Source of the DNA: Rhodocyclaceae bacterium | Lineage (GTDB): Bacteria > Pseudomonadota > Gammaproteobacteria > Burkholderiales > Rhodocyclaceae | Direction: 5' to 3' | NCBI GenBank assembly: GCA_020445665.1 | Contig: JAGRGD010000018.1 | Location: forward strand, 1 to 40,580 | DNA length: 40,580 bases | Part shown: in pieces, positions 7,985 to 16,724 of the stretch | Layout of the letters: every line of letters starts with the position of its first letter | Numbering within the stretch: the stretch's first letter is position 1 | The notes under the pieces: model-generated | Databases searched by the model: none | Told to the model about the DNA's origin: nothing | The model's input: the letters and a program-made list of their open reading frames with translations, nothing else | Translations under genes and position numbers: made by a program

Positions 7985-8357
7985 TGTCGGGCGCCTCGCG
8001 CACGTAGCCGATGGCGCCCGGCGTGCGGGCCACGAAGGCCGCGACTTCGGCATCACCCCCCTGCAGCTGCGGGGCGATCAGGCCTTCGCGGAATGCCTTG
8101 CGCGTCCAGTGGGACTCGTAGCGGACTTCGTCCATGCCCAGCGCCCGATTGACGAATTCGGGCCGGAACGCCGCATTGTCCGCCGGGCGCAGCAGCACGT
8201 CGCCGGCGAACTGGCGCTCGCCGCGGTAGACCTCGGCAACCTCCTCGCGGCTGAGCTGGACGTCACGGTGGGCGATCACGAACAGATCGGCGGCCGCGGC
8301 CGGTGCGACGGCCAGGGCGAGCAGGGTCGGGAGGAGTCTGCGGGAGAGGGGTTTCAT
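7959..8357 (-). CDS. Small exported PstS-like phosphate-binding domain protein
   Basis: 132 residues with a signal peptide (RRLLPTLLALAVAPAAAAD; cleavage after AAA). The mature part, beginning FVIAHRDVQLSREEVAEVYRGERQF and ending PGAIGYVREAPDNVRIL, matches the compact single-lobe substrate-binding-protein-like domain often annotated as phosphate ABC transporter substrate-binding. It lacks the second lobe of full PstS (normally over 300 residues), so classical transport is unlikely. It follows the porin-like gene by 10 bases. Together with the downstream membrane protein it may form an envelope or signalling unit; the ligand is unknown. Confidence 0.75.
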   Translation of the reverse strand: MKPLSRRLLPTLLALAVAPAAAADLFVIAHRDVQLSREEVAEVYRGERQFAGDVLLRPADNAAFRPEFVNRALGMDEVRYESHWTRKAFREGLIAPQLQGGDAEVAAFVARTPGAIGYVREAPDNVRILTRY

Positions 8358-8367
8358 GCCGTGTCGT

Positions 8368-9606
8368 TCAGAACCGGATGGCATATTGCACGAAAGCCTC
8401 GTTGCCCCGCTCGTCGCGATCACTGTCTTCATCGACGACGAGCTGTGCCAGCTCGAGCTTGAGGGCGGCCGCCGCCGTCACGTCGACGCGCAGGCCGAAG
8501 GCCGCGCGGCGATAGGAGCGCCCGCCGCCCAGGGCCGCGAAATACGGGTCGGCGTCGTCCAGCGAGGTGCGCTCGAGGCGCACGAAGGGCGTCACGCGGC
8601 CGACGGCGTAGGCCCCCTGGAGGAACCAGGCCGTACTTTCCCGAGAGCCGGCGCCCGTGGTGTTGTCGTTGTCGAAGTGGTAGCCCTCGGCGATCAGTTC
8701 GACCGGGCCGTCCAGATAGGCGGCGAAGCCGCCCAACATGCGAATCCTGCTGTCGCTGCCGTCGGGCAGATCCGCCCGGGTCCGCAGGCCATGCAGGCCG
8801 ACTTCGAGGCCCCTCACCGCGGCGGGTTGCCAGGCCAGGGTCAGGCCCGTCGACGCGCGGAAGCCGTCGCGCCCCGCTGCGTGGACATCGAGCACACCCT
8901 CTTCGTTGACCGAGGGCGCATTGGCCATGTAGGCGTGGTAGCGCAGGCGCTCGTCGCCGGCATCGAGCCGACCGGTGGCCCACAGGCCGACGCCATGCAT
9001 GGGCAGGATGCCGCCGTGATCCTCGAAGGCCAGAAAGCGCGGTCGGGTGATGGCGGTCTGCAGCTGCGCGCCGTGATGGAAGGCGGTGTTCCAGTAGCCG
9101 AAGGGGTAGTGATAGCGCCCGGCCCAGAGGGTCAGTGCATCGCCGAAGGCGTAGCCGATCTGGGCCCGCTCGATCTCGGCGATGGATTCGCCGTCATGCT
9201 CCATTTCGAACACCAGCTCGACGAGGCTGCGCACCTTGCCGCCCAGGTCCGGCGTCAGGTAGAGATCCAGGTTGCCGACCGCGAAGCCTTCGCTGCCGTC
9301 ATGGTGGTTGCCGCTGCGATGGGCGCCGACCACATCCGCAAAGCCCCTCAGCGGCGGGGCGGCGCTGGTGCGAAGGGGGGCGGCCGGCGCGACGCGCACC
9401 GCAGGCGCGGCTGCGACGGGCTGGCGCTCCGCCTCCAGCGCCTCGACCTTGCGTTGGAGCGCCTCGATCAGGGTCAGGCTCCTTTCGAGCTTTTCCTCCA
9501 GCGCGCGGATCCTCGCGGCGTCGTCGGCGCAGGCGCTGTTCGACAACAGGGGCAGACAGATCGTCAAACCGGCGAGGAGGGCGTGCTTGATCGTGCCGCG
9601 CACCAT
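8368..9606 (-). CDS. Porin-like outer-membrane beta-barrel protein
   Basis: 412 residues from the ATG at 9606-9604, with GGAG five bases upstream; the longer upstream frame is antisense to dapF and is rejected. Order: signal peptide ([21 protein letters not shown]), a periplasmic coiled coil of about 40 residues ([20 protein letters not shown] onward), an Ala/Pro linker, then a barrel of alternating strands. The barrel contains [20 protein letters not shown] and [20 protein letters not shown] and ends in phenylalanine (YAIRF), the usual outer-membrane C-terminal signal. The coiled coil plus barrel recalls OprP-type porins. Pairing with a PstS-like protein hints at anion uptake, but that is inference. 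Confidence 0.8.
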   Translation of the reverse strand: MVRGTIKHALLAGLTICLPLLSNSACADDAARIRALEEKLERSLTLIEALQRKVEALEAERQPVAAAPAVRVAPAAPLRTSAAPPLRGFADVVGAHRSGNHHDGSEGFAVGNLDLYLTPDLGGKVRSLVELVFEMEHDGESIAEIERAQIGYAFGDALTLWAGRYHYPFGYWNTAFHHGAQLQTAITRPRFLAFEDHGGILPMHGVGLWATGRLDAGDERLRYHAYMANAPSVNEEGVLDVHAAGRDGFRASTGLTLAWQPAAVRGLEVGLHGLRTRADLPDGSDSRIRMLGGFAAYLDGPVELIAEGYHFDNDNTTGAGSRESTAWFLQGAYAVGRVTPFVRLERTSLDDADPYFAALGGGRSYRRAAFGLRVDVTAAAALKLELAQLVVDEDSDRDERGNEAFVQYAIRF

Positions 9607-9740
9607 AGGGGCTCCGCAGATTGGCCTTGGGGCATCGCCGGAACTATCGGCAAGCCATGACGATACTTTACCCGACCGGGGCAGGCGGCCCGGTAGACGC
9701 GGCCGGCCGGCGTCGGCGAGAATCGCCGGGTCACGATGGC

Positions 9741-9768
9741 CTGCGGCGCGAACCCGCGATGGCCGCAG
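9741..9768 (+). other. Hairpin upstream of dapF in the porin/dapF intergenic region
   Basis: CTGCGGC (9741-9747) pairs with GCCGCAG (9762-9768), with an inner GCG/CGC. It lies about 20 bases before dapF, whose ATG has no recognisable Shine-Dalgarno. The rest of 9607-9790 must hold the divergent promoters, but I find no convincing -10/-35 pair. Confidence 0.35.
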
Positions 9769-9790
9769 AACGCTCCCGGATTCCCATTTG

Positions 9791-10624
9791 ATGCCCCTGA
9801 AGTTCACCAAGATGCACGGCCTCGGCAACGACTTCGTCGTGATCGACGCGGTGCGCCAGCCCGTGTCGCTGTCGGCAGACCAGGTCCGTTTCCTGGCGGA
9901 TCGCCATTTCGGCGTCGGCTGCGACCAGCTCTTGCTGGTCGAGCCGGCATCGACCGACGGCGTCGACTTCCGATACCGCATCTTCAACAGCGATGGCGGT
10001 GAGGTGGAGCAGTGCGGCAACGGCGCGCGCTGCTTCGTGCGCTATGTGCATGACAAGGGCCTGACGGACAAGCGCGAGATCCGTGTCGAGACCTGTTCCG
10101 GGGTGATTGCCCCGCGCCTCGAGCCCGATGGCCAGGTCACCGTCGATATGGGGCGCCCGGTCTTCGACCCGCCCTTGATCCCCTTCGTGTCTGATTCCGA
10201 CGCGGTCGTCCAGGCCCTGGACGTCGCCGGCGCGACGGTTCTGATCACGGCGCTCAGCATGGGCAACCCTCACGCCGTGCAGGTGGTGGCCGACGTGGAT
10301 GCCGCTCCGGTCGAATCCCAGGGGCCGCTGATCGAACACCACGCCCGTTTTCCCGCCCGCGTCAATGCCGGCTTCATGGCGGTGGTGGACCGGGGCCACA
10401 TCCGCCTGCGTGTGTTCGAGCGGGGCGCGGGAGAGACGCTGGCCTGCGGCACCGGCGCCTGTGCCGCCGTCGTCGCGGGTATCCGGCGTGGCCTGCTGGA
10501 CTCGCCGGTGCGGGTCGAGACCCGTGGCGGACAGCTGTCGATCGCGTGGGCGGGGGGCGACGCGCCGGTGCTGATGACCGGCCCGGCCGTGAGCGTCTTC
10601 GACGCCGAAATCGAATTGCCTTGA
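9791..10624 (+). CDS. dapF: Diaminopimelate epimerase
   Basis: Converts LL-diaminopimelate to meso-DAP for lysine and peptidoglycan synthesis. 277 residues from the ATG at 9791 ([19 protein letters not shown]), the canonical start of the family. The two catalytic cysteines are visible: [17 protein letters not shown] (Cys75) and [11 protein letters not shown] (about residue 220). The substrate motif GNPHAV is also present. No Shine-Dalgarno is seen. It leads the conserved gammaproteobacterial operon dapF-DUF484-xerC, with a 10-base gap to DUF484. Confidence 0.98.
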   Translation: MPLKFTKMHGLGNDFVVIDAVRQPVSLSADQVRFLADRHFGVGCDQLLLVEPASTDGVDFRYRIFNSDGGEVEQCGNGARCFVRYVHDKGLTDKREIRVETCSGVIAPRLEPDGQVTVDMGRPVFDPPLIPFVSDSDAVVQALDVAGATVLITALSMGNPHAVQVVADVDAAPVESQGPLIEHHARFPARVNAGFMAVVDRGHIRLRVFERGAGETLACGTGACAAVVAGIRRGLLDSPVRVETRGGQLSIAWAGGDAPVLMTGPAVSVFDAEIELP

Positions 10625-10634
10625 AGGACCACTG

Positions 10635-11285
10635 ATGACACCGCAAGACGTTGCCGCCTACCTCCAGCAGCACCCGGATTTCTTCGACGAGAACGCCGAG
10701 CTGCTCGCTCACCTGACGGTGCCCCATCCCGACACGGGCGAGGCGATCTCCCTCACTCAGCGCCAGATGCACGCCCTGCGCGCCAAGATCGGGCAGCTTG
10801 AGCACAAGTTCGCCGAATTGATCCGTTTCGGGGAGGAGAACGACGAGATCGGCGAAAAGGTCCATCGCCTCAGCCTCGACCTGCTCACCACCGAGAGCTT
10901 CGAAGACATCCGGCAGGTCGTCATGACCCACCTGCTGGAGGACTTCGCGGTACCGCATGTCGCGATGCGGATCTGGAACAGCGTCCTGAAGAAGGACGGC
11001 GACGAATTCGCGCCGGTGTCCGAGAGCGTCAGCTTCCTCGCCGGCGACCTGCCCCGCCCCTATTGCGGCACCCCCCACAACGACGAGGTGATCGGCTGGT
11101 TCGGCGAGTCCGGGCCACGTCTGGGCTCGGTGTGCCTGGTGCCGCTGCTGCGCGACAGGACGCCCTTCGGGCTGCTCGCCCTGGGCAGCGAGGAGCCCCA
11201 GCGCTTCTATCCGGAGATGGGCACCCTGTACGTCACCCGTATCGGCGAGCTGGTGGCCGCCGCGGTGCTCGGCGAACTGGGCTGA
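10635..11285 (+). CDS. DUF484 family protein
   Basis: 216 residues. The N-terminus VAAYLQQHPDFFDENAELLAHLTVPHP is the hallmark of DUF484. A helical segment (SLTQRQMHALRAKIGQLEHK) follows, and then a GAF-like domain. The C-terminal SVCLVPLLRDRTPFGLLALGSEEPQRFYPEMGT is the conserved GAF-type part. The function is unknown in the literature I know. The gene is almost always between dapF and xerC in gammaproteobacteria, as here. Shine-Dalgarno AAGGA lies eight bases before the ATG. Confidence 0.95.
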   Translation: MTPQDVAAYLQQHPDFFDENAELLAHLTVPHPDTGEAISLTQRQMHALRAKIGQLEHKFAELIRFGEENDEIGEKVHRLSLDLLTTESFEDIRQVVMTHLLEDFAVPHVAMRIWNSVLKKDGDEFAPVSESVSFLAGDLPRPYCGTPHNDEVIGWFGESGPRLGSVCLVPLLRDRTPFGLLALGSEEPQRFYPEMGTLYVTRIGELVAAAVLGELG

Positions 11286-11299
11286 ACGGGGCGCCCGCG

Positions 11300-12193
11300 A
11301 TGACCGCCGGTGATCCGGTCGATGCCTGCGAATCGACCGCCGCCTTCCTCCGCCAGCTCACCCATGAGCGACGGGCCAGCGCCCATACGCTGAAGGCCTA
11401 CCGGCGGGATCTGGCGAGTCTGCTGCGGCTGGCGGACGGCCGCGCGCCAGAGTCTCTGGTGTCCCACGATATCCGGCGTTTCGTCGCGCGCCTGCACGGT
11501 GAGGGGCTCGGCGGGCGTTCAATCGGTCGGCAACTGTCGGCGTGGCGAGGGTATTACCGCTGGCTCGTGCTGCACCGGGGGCACGCCAGCAACCCGGTCG
11601 AGGGCATCCGCCCGCCCCGCACGCCGTCGCGCCTGCCCGGCGTGCTCAGCCCGGACCAGGCGGGGGCCCTCCTCGACCGGACGCCAGAAGACGAACTCGA
11701 AACCCGGGACCGGGCGATGTTCGAGCTGTTCTACTCCAGCGGGCTGCGTCTGGCCGAGCTGGCGAGCCTCCAGGATGCGGTCATCGGCGACGAGGTGACC
11801 GTCACCGGCAAGCGCGGCAAGACCCGCATCGTGCCGGTTGGGGAGGCGGCGCGGACGGCCTTGGCCGTCTGGCGCGAGGTGCGTGGCTCGCTGGCGGCGG
11901 CCGGGGAGACCGCGCTCTTCGTGAGCCGCCAGGGCCGTCGCCTGTCGGTGCGCGCGGTCGAGGCGCGGCTTCAGCGCTGGGCGCAGCGCTGTGGCCTGGG
12001 TGTGGCGGTGCATCCGCACATGCTGCGCCACAGCTTTGCCAGCCACCTGCTGCAGTCCAGCGGCGATCTCCGCGCTGTTCAGGATCTGCTCGGGCACGCC
12101 AGCATCCGCAGCACCCAGATCTACACCCACCTGGATTTCCAGCATCTGGCGCGTGCCTACGACGCCGCGCATCCGCGGGCACGCAAGCGCTGA
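11300..12193 (+). CDS. xerC: Tyrosine recombinase XerC
   Basis: 297 residues from the ATG at 11300. Resolves chromosome dimers at dif with XerD during FtsK-driven segregation. The N-terminal SAM-like core-binding domain (about 10-95) includes HTLKAYRRDL. The catalytic domain shows the first Arg in SGLRLAEL (about 151), Lys in VTGKRGKTRIVP, HMLRHSFASHLL (His and Arg), LLGHASIRSTQIYTH (His and nucleophilic Tyr), and the C-terminal AYDAAHPRA typical of XerC. The position after DUF484 supports XerC rather than XerD or a phage integrase. Confidence 0.96.
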   Translation: MTAGDPVDACESTAAFLRQLTHERRASAHTLKAYRRDLASLLRLADGRAPESLVSHDIRRFVARLHGEGLGGRSIGRQLSAWRGYYRWLVLHRGHASNPVEGIRPPRTPSRLPGVLSPDQAGALLDRTPEDELETRDRAMFELFYSSGLRLAELASLQDAVIGDEVTVTGKRGKTRIVPVGEAARTALAVWREVRGSLAAAGETALFVSRQGRRLSVRAVEARLQRWAQRCGLGVAVHPHMLRHSFASHLLQSSGDLRAVQDLLGHASIRSTQIYTHLDFQHLARAYDAAHPRARKR

Positions 12194-12278
12194 ACCGGCG
12201 CGGCGCTGTTCCGGTCGTGACGCTGCCCGCAAAAATGCCATATCCTTGCGACCCCTGTCTGCCTGACCGGAGTCGCCC

Positions 12279-13469
12279 ATGCCCGAACTGATCCTCAAGC
12301 CCGGCAAGGAGCGTTCGCTCCTGCGCAGGCACCCGTGGATCTTCGCCGGGTCGGTGGCGCGCACCGAAGGGCGACTGCGGCCCGGCGACACCGTGACCGT
12401 GCTCGACCACGACCACCGGCCCCTGGCCCGCGCCGCCTGGTCGCCCCACTCGCAGATCCGCGCGCGGGTCTGGAGCTTCGAGCCTGCGGCGCCGGTGGAT
12501 CATGCCTTCTTCAAGCGCAGCATCGCCGCAGCGGTCGCGCGCCGGCAGTCCCATCCGTGGCTCGCAGGCCAGGACGGGCTGCGCCTGATTCATGGTGAAT
12601 CGGATGGTCTGCCCGGGCTGATCGTCGACCGCTACGGCGACGTGGTCGTGATCCAGCTCACCAGCGCCGGCGCCGACAAATGGCGGGGCGCCATCATCGA
12701 TGCGCTGGTCCAGGCGACCGGCTGCCGGGCGATATACGAGCGCTCCGATTCGGAGGTGCGCGCCCTCGAGGGCCTGCAGGCGGTCTCCGGTCTGGTACAT
12801 GGCGAGATGCCCGCGGGACCGCTCGTCATCGACGAGCACGGCGTGCGGATGGTCGTGGACGTGGCCGTCGGCCACAAGACCGGCTTCTATCTCGACCAGC
12901 GCGAGAACCGGGCCCTGACGCGCGCCCTGGCCCGCGACCGGCGGGTGCTCAACTGCTTCTGCTACACCGGCGGCTTTTCGCTGCAGGCCCTGGCCGGGGG
13001 CGCGGCCGAGGTTCTGTCGATCGACTCCTCCGGCCCCGCCCTCGAGACCGCCCGTCAGAACCTGTCCCTCAACCCGCAGTTGCCTGCGGCACGGGCGGAG
13101 TGGCGCGCGGCAGACGTCTTCGATGCCCTGCGCGCACTGCGCGGCGAGGGGCGGCGCTTCGACATGATCATCCTCGATCCGCCCAAGTTCGCACCGTCGG
13201 CCGCCCATGCGGAGCGGGCGGCCAGGGCGTACAAGGACATCAACCTGCAGGCCTTCAAGCTGCTCGAACCCGGCGGCCTGCTGATGACCTACTCGTGCTC
13301 GGGGGGCATCGGCGTCGAGCTGTTCCAGAAGATCGTCGCCGGCGCCGCCTCGGACGTGGGCGTCGAAGCGCGCATCCTCCATCGCCTGCAGGCCGCGCCG
13401 GATCACCCGGTGGGGCTGGCCGTACCGGAGGGCGAATATCTCAAGGGCCTGGCCTGTCAGCTGGCCTGA
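12279..13469 (+). CDS. rlmI: Class I SAM-dependent rRNA methyltransferase, RlmI-like
   Basis: 396 residues, the size of RlmI, which methylates C5 of a 23S rRNA cytosine (C1962 in E. coli). Order: N-terminal PUA domain (residues 1-75; LLRRHPWIFAGSVARTEG, GDTVTVLD), an EEHEI-type middle domain (GLRLIHGESDGLPGLIVDRY), and a Rossmann methyltransferase domain. The latter shows KTGFYLDQRENR, NCFCYTGGFSLQALAGGA (motif I), MIILDPPKF (motif IV) and MTYSCSGG with the catalytic Cys (motif VI). It stands 85 bases after xerC, probably with its own promoter, and its last 13 bases overlap the convergent ceramidase-like gene. Confidence 0.93.
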   Translation: MPELILKPGKERSLLRRHPWIFAGSVARTEGRLRPGDTVTVLDHDHRPLARAAWSPHSQIRARVWSFEPAAPVDHAFFKRSIAAAVARRQSHPWLAGQDGLRLIHGESDGLPGLIVDRYGDVVVIQLTSAGADKWRGAIIDALVQATGCRAIYERSDSEVRALEGLQAVSGLVHGEMPAGPLVIDEHGVRMVVDVAVGHKTGFYLDQRENRALTRALARDRRVLNCFCYTGGFSLQALAGGAAEVLSIDSSGPALETARQNLSLNPQLPAARAEWRAADVFDALRALRGEGRRFDMIILDPPKFAPSAAHAERAARAYKDINLQAFKLLEPGGLLMTYSCSGGIGVELFQKIVAGAASDVGVEARILHRLQAAPDHPVGLAVPEGEYLKGLACQLA

Positions 13470-14107
13470 ACTCGCGCTGGCGGCAAGAGGGCCTGCAGCG
13501 CGCACCACAGGACCAGGGCGTTGCTGAGATGCCAGCCAAAGTGGGTGCCCAGGGGCCACAGTTCGCACAGGACCATGTCCAGGCTGCGCAGGGTCACCGA
13601 CAGGGCGAACACCGCCGTGGCGCGCCATAGCCAGCAGCGGGGCGCCGCCGGCCGGGTCATGGCGGCGAGGGTGCCCAGGGCCAGCCACGGGCCGAGATAG
13701 AGCTCCGAGCCATTGAGCGGCGGCCAGCGGACCGACAGGGCCAGCGCCGCGCTGAGCGCGATGACCACCGCCACGCCGACGCCGGCGCGCCGAGCACTCC
13801 AGCCATGCAGCCGCACCAGCGCCCGGTGCACGAAGATCACCACGAAGAGGGCGATGAAGGCCACGTCGAGGAGGCTGGCCCACACCGTCGCGACGGTGTG
13901 GAACACCCCGCTGCCGATGCCGATCAGCCCCAGCAGCGCGAGCAGCGCCCGCAGGTCGGCATCGAGTCGACCGCCATGGCGACGGGCGATCTGCGCGGCT
14001 GCGACCAGGAAAGCCAGGTTGGTCAGGGCGTTGAGCGGCTCCGCCAGCAGACCGCTGCCGAGGCGCTCGCAGTAGATGTCGACCGAACGGGTCCACTCCA
14101 TGGGCAT
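13457..14107 (-). CDS. Ceramidase-like (CREST superfamily) membrane hydrolase
   Basis: 216 residues, about seven membrane helices. The N-terminus WTRSVDIYCERLGSGLLAEPLNALTNLAF, the serine/histidine motif GIGSGVFHTVATVWASLLDV and the C-terminal GTHFGWHLSNAL reproduce the alkaline-ceramidase pattern. In that family, Ser, Asp and three His hold a catalytic zinc within the membrane. Bacterial members are mostly uncharacterised; amide or ester lipid hydrolysis is inferred. It starts 3 bases after the esterase gene, so translation is coupled. An alternative ATG lies at 14101. The 3' end overlaps rlmI. Confidence 0.8.
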   Translation of the reverse strand: MPMEWTRSVDIYCERLGSGLLAEPLNALTNLAFLVAAAQIARRHGGRLDADLRALLALLGLIGIGSGVFHTVATVWASLLDVAFIALFVVIFVHRALVRLHGWSARRAGVGVAVVIALSAALALSVRWPPLNGSELYLGPWLALGTLAAMTRPAAPRCWLWRATAVFALSVTLRSLDMVLCELWPLGTHFGWHLSNALVLWCALQALLPPARVQAS

Positions 14108-14110
14108 GGC

Positions 14111-15046
14111 TCAGAAGCGGGAGAAGAAGCGCCAGATCTCGACTGAACCGTCGATCTCGCGGCTCACCCGGCCAATTCGCGCCTCGGGCAGATACTGCAG
14201 GCCGGAGGGCCAGGTGTGGCCGGCGCCGACCATCTCGTAGAGGACCAGCGGCGCCTCTCGACAGCCGGTCCACTCGGTGCGGACGACCTGCGTCCCGTCG
14301 TCTTCGGCGTCCAGGGTGGTGGCGGTGTAGGCGGCGACCGGACAGTGGTGGCGCGCCTTCCAGAGTCCGAGGGTGTCGGCCAGCGACAGGACGGTGCCTC
14401 GCGGCTCGCCACCCACGCTCAGGGCGCCCCCGGCCAGCGGCACGATGGGGTCCTCGGTACCCACAAGCAGCGCGAGGGGCAGGGGTGGGCCTTTGGCACA
14501 ATCATCCGCGAGATAGTCCGGTAGCGTCATCGTGACTGCCGCGATGGCGCGAATCAGGCCGGGGCGCTTGCAGGCGAGAAAGAATGCGGCCTTGGCGCCG
14601 CGGGAGTTGCCGGTCATGAAGACCCGCGCGGGATCCACCGGGTGGGCTGCGGACACATCCCGGATGAGGGCCTCGAAGTAGGCCAGGTCGTTTCTCGGCG
14701 GGTCGAAGTGTTCTCCGGCCCCCCCATCGCCGAAGTCCCACATCCGCTCGATGGCCTTCGGATAGACCACCAGAAAGCCATCCCGCTCGGCCTGCTTGTG
14801 AAAGCCGGCTGCGGTGAGCTTGACCATGCCGTAGTGAGAACCGCCGCCGCCGTGGGCCACCAGCACCAGCGGCCGCGGTCCTGCAGGCAGCTGTTCCGGG
14901 ACGTAGGCGAGGTAGGTCCGAGGGACCCCGCCGACATCGATTGTGTTTTCCGTCAGGTCGGCCGTGGCGAGGCCGCTGAGGGCGAGCAGGCCGGTGGCCA
15001 GCCAGTGGCGAAGATGCTTTGCAGCGGCAGTGTGGGAAGTGCTCAT
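14111..15046 (-). CDS. Secreted alpha/beta-hydrolase, PHB-depolymerase/LpqC-like esterase
   Basis: 311 residues with a signal peptide (LRHWLATGLLALSGLATA). Catalytic features: oxyanion loop RPLVLVAHGGGGSH near residue 63, nucleophile elbow GNSRG in VFMTGNSRGAKAAFF near 147, acid Asp in LVGTEDPIVPLAGG, and His in GAGHTWPSG near the C-terminus. This is the family of extracellular polyhydroxybutyrate depolymerases and feruloyl esterases. No substrate-binding domain is attached, so soluble esters are as likely as polymer. It lies within the six-gene minus-strand run from ruvB. Confidence 0.87.
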   Translation of the reverse strand: MSTSHTAAAKHLRHWLATGLLALSGLATADLTENTIDVGGVPRTYLAYVPEQLPAGPRPLVLVAHGGGGSHYGMVKLTAAGFHKQAERDGFLVVYPKAIERMWDFGDGGAGEHFDPPRNDLAYFEALIRDVSAAHPVDPARVFMTGNSRGAKAAFFLACKRPGLIRAIAAVTMTLPDYLADDCAKGPPLPLALLVGTEDPIVPLAGGALSVGGEPRGTVLSLADTLGLWKARHHCPVAAYTATTLDAEDDGTQVVRTEWTGCREAPLVLYEMVGAGHTWPSGLQYLPEARIGRVSREIDGSVEIWRFFSRF

Positions 15047-15050
15047 GGCT

Positions 15051-15401
15051 TCACTCGCTCACCGGACTGCCGCGCTCGCGCCAGCCGGGGGTCGGGCCGG
15101 ACTCGCCGGACATCAGGGCGCCGAAGATCAGCGCAATCGCCAGCGCCAGCGCAGCGAAGTAGCGCAGGTGCCAGGCGTGGGGCTTGTGTTCCTGGATGCC
15201 GCCACCGAAGGTCTTCAGGGCGACCACGCCAAGTACCGCAATCAGCAGCAGGCCGGCGCCGAGCAGGCGCGCGGACCAGCCGGTCAGATGGACGCCGATC
15301 GACGGATCCCAGCGCCCGGGCATGAAGAAGCCCCGGCCCGTGACCAGGTACAGGCCCATGACCAGGCACAGGGTGATGATGAAGACCTGAATCGCGCGCA
15401 C
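15051..15401 (-). CDS. Membrane protein with three predicted helices, unknown
   Basis: 116 residues from a GTG start. Hydrophobic segments are AIQVFIITLCLVMGLYLVTG, SARLLGAGLLLIAVLGVVAL and LRYFAALALAIALIFGALMS, with a short polar C-terminus. I recognise no family. It is packed between the SGNH hydrolase (6-base gap) and the esterase (4-base gap), so it belongs to the same transcript and may work with them at the inner membrane. Confidence 0.7.
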   Translation of the reverse strand: MRAIQVFIITLCLVMGLYLVTGRGFFMPGRWDPSIGVHLTGWSARLLGAGLLLIAVLGVVALKTFGGGIQEHKPHAWHLRYFAALALAIALIFGALMSGESGPTPGWRERGSPVSE

Positions 15402-15407
15402 GCGCCC

Positions 15408-16052
15408 TCAGTCGTCGCGCAGCAGGTCGGACACGGTCTCGCACAGGGCATCGCCCAGCGTGATGTGCTGATCTGCGTCCAGGTGCACGCCGTCGGTCAG
15501 GCTGGCATGGATGACTGCGCCGGCGTCGAAGACCGGACAGCCCAGCTCGGCCGCTACTGTGCCCAGCTGATCCGCGAGGCCGACGCATTTGGTGTCGGCG
15601 CCGCCGAACTTGTCGGCCATCGTGCCGGCCGCGGTGCCCACCGGCGGGGGCGCGACGATCAGCACCGGCGGGACCGGCATGCCAGGCTCGATGGGGGCGC
15701 TGCGGATGGCGCCGACCAGCGCCGCGACACCCTGGGCGGCGTGCCAGGCGTTGTGGGGGTGCATGGACTGGAAGTCGTTGTTGCCGAGCATCAGGATCAC
15801 CAGCGCCAGGGGGCTGTTCACTTCGATCCGCTGGGCCAGCCCCTCGATGCCGGCGCGGCCGGCCTTGAACGGATCCTCCCACACGGTCCGGCGACCATTG
15901 AGGCAGTCCTCGATGATCCGCACGTCGTGCCCCGCCTCCTGCAGGCGCAACTCGAGCCGACCCGGCCAGCGGACCGCGAACGGATGCCGGCCGCGGGTGC
16001 CGGGGATGATGCCCCAGGACAGGGAATCGCCGTAGACCAGGATCTGCTTCAT
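15408..16052 (-). CDS. SGNH/GDSL-family hydrolase (arylesterase-like)
   Basis: 214 residues without a signal peptide, so cytoplasmic. Block I is ILVYGDSLSWG (nucleophile Ser10). The block II Gly is in CLNGRRTVWEDP. Block III is MLGNNDF (Asn about 91). Block V is ASLTDGVHLDADQH with the Asp-x-x-His pair. It resembles bacterial arylesterases or acetyl-ester hydrolases of the SGNH clan. GGAGGAG precedes the ATG at 16052 by six bases. The gene is 27 bases downstream of the His/Cys-rich protein gene and in the same operon as two other predicted lipid or ester hydrolases. Confidence 0.9.
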   Translation of the reverse strand: MKQILVYGDSLSWGIIPGTRGRHPFAVRWPGRLELRLQEAGHDVRIIEDCLNGRRTVWEDPFKAGRAGIEGLAQRIEVNSPLALVILMLGNNDFQSMHPHNAWHAAQGVAALVGAIRSAPIEPGMPVPPVLIVAPPPVGTAAGTMADKFGGADTKCVGLADQLGTVAAELGCPVFDAGAVIHASLTDGVHLDADQHITLGDALCETVSDLLRDD

Positions 16053-16079
16053 GGTTCTCCTCCTCGTAGGGGCGTGTCG

Positions 16080-16721
16080 TCAGTCGCCGCCGCAACCGCT
16101 GCTGCAGCCGGAATCGCCACCGCAACTGCTGCACGATGAGCAGCCGATACCGCTTGCGCAATAGCTGCCGTTGCCGGTGCCGCCCCGGGCGAGGCAGTCC
16201 AGCTCGTAGCGGAAGCCGTCGGCGAGGCCGAGTTGTCCGTCGATGGCGAACAGCAGCGGGAGTGCGGCCGGCGCGCGGGGGTCGATGCCGCCCTGCCGGC
16301 AGGCCAGCTTCCAGGTGCGCTTCAGGCCGTCGCTCGCCTGGGTCGGCGAGGCCATCGCCTCCGCCGGCACGTGATGCAGGAATCGGCCGAGGGCCTGGTG
16401 GCAGAAGGCCTGATAGTTGCGCGTGAACAGAATGAACTCGTGCCACGCGTCATCGACCGCCTGGGATGGCATCGATACCTTGCGGCGGCCTGCCAGCAGG
16501 CAGACGGCGAACCACGCGCGCAGGCCCTCGAATACACTCCGGCGCTGCCGGGCGTCCAGTTCGGGGTGGCGCCTGGCGAGGCGCTGGTCGAGCAGGCCTG
16601 CGAAGTCGAACCCCGCCAGGAAGTGTTCGCGCCGGCGTTGCCGCCCCTTCGTCCAGAGCCCCAGTGCGAGCAGCGCCGAGAGGGCTGTCAGGAAGAGCGC
16701 GACGGGCAACCACTCCCCCAT
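16080..16721 (-). CDS. Membrane-anchored protein with a glycine-rich-domain-protein-like core and Cys/Gly tail
   Basis: 213 residues. One N-terminal membrane helix (PVALFLTALSALLALGLW) is followed by basic KGRQRRREHF, then a helical domain. That domain carries VDDAWHEFILFTRNYQAFCHQ and GRFLHHVP, which resembles the conserved WH...YxxFC...HH core of plant and bacterial glycine-rich domain-containing proteins. The last 25 residues are almost only Gly, Ser and Cys, with seven Cys (GIGCSSCSSCGGDSGC onward), so metal binding or cross-linking is possible. The function is unknown. It follows ruvB by three bases. Confidence 0.75.
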   Translation of the reverse strand: MGEWLPVALFLTALSALLALGLWTKGRQRRREHFLAGFDFAGLLDQRLARRHPELDARQRRSVFEGLRAWFAVCLLAGRRKVSMPSQAVDDAWHEFILFTRNYQAFCHQALGRFLHHVPAEAMASPTQASDGLKRTWKLACRQGGIDPRAPAALPLLFAIDGQLGLADGFRYELDCLARGGTGNGSYCASGIGCSSCSSCGGDSGCSSGCGGD

Positions 16722-16724
16722 GGA

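Noticed and set aside
9607-10020. Upstream extension of the porin-like frame
   Set aside because: It is antisense to dapF. The ATG at 9606 with GGAG and a signal peptide is the better start.
11802-14501. 899-codon minus-strand frame
   Set aside because: Covers xerC, rlmI and parts of two minus-strand genes in the wrong frame. It has no recognisable domain.
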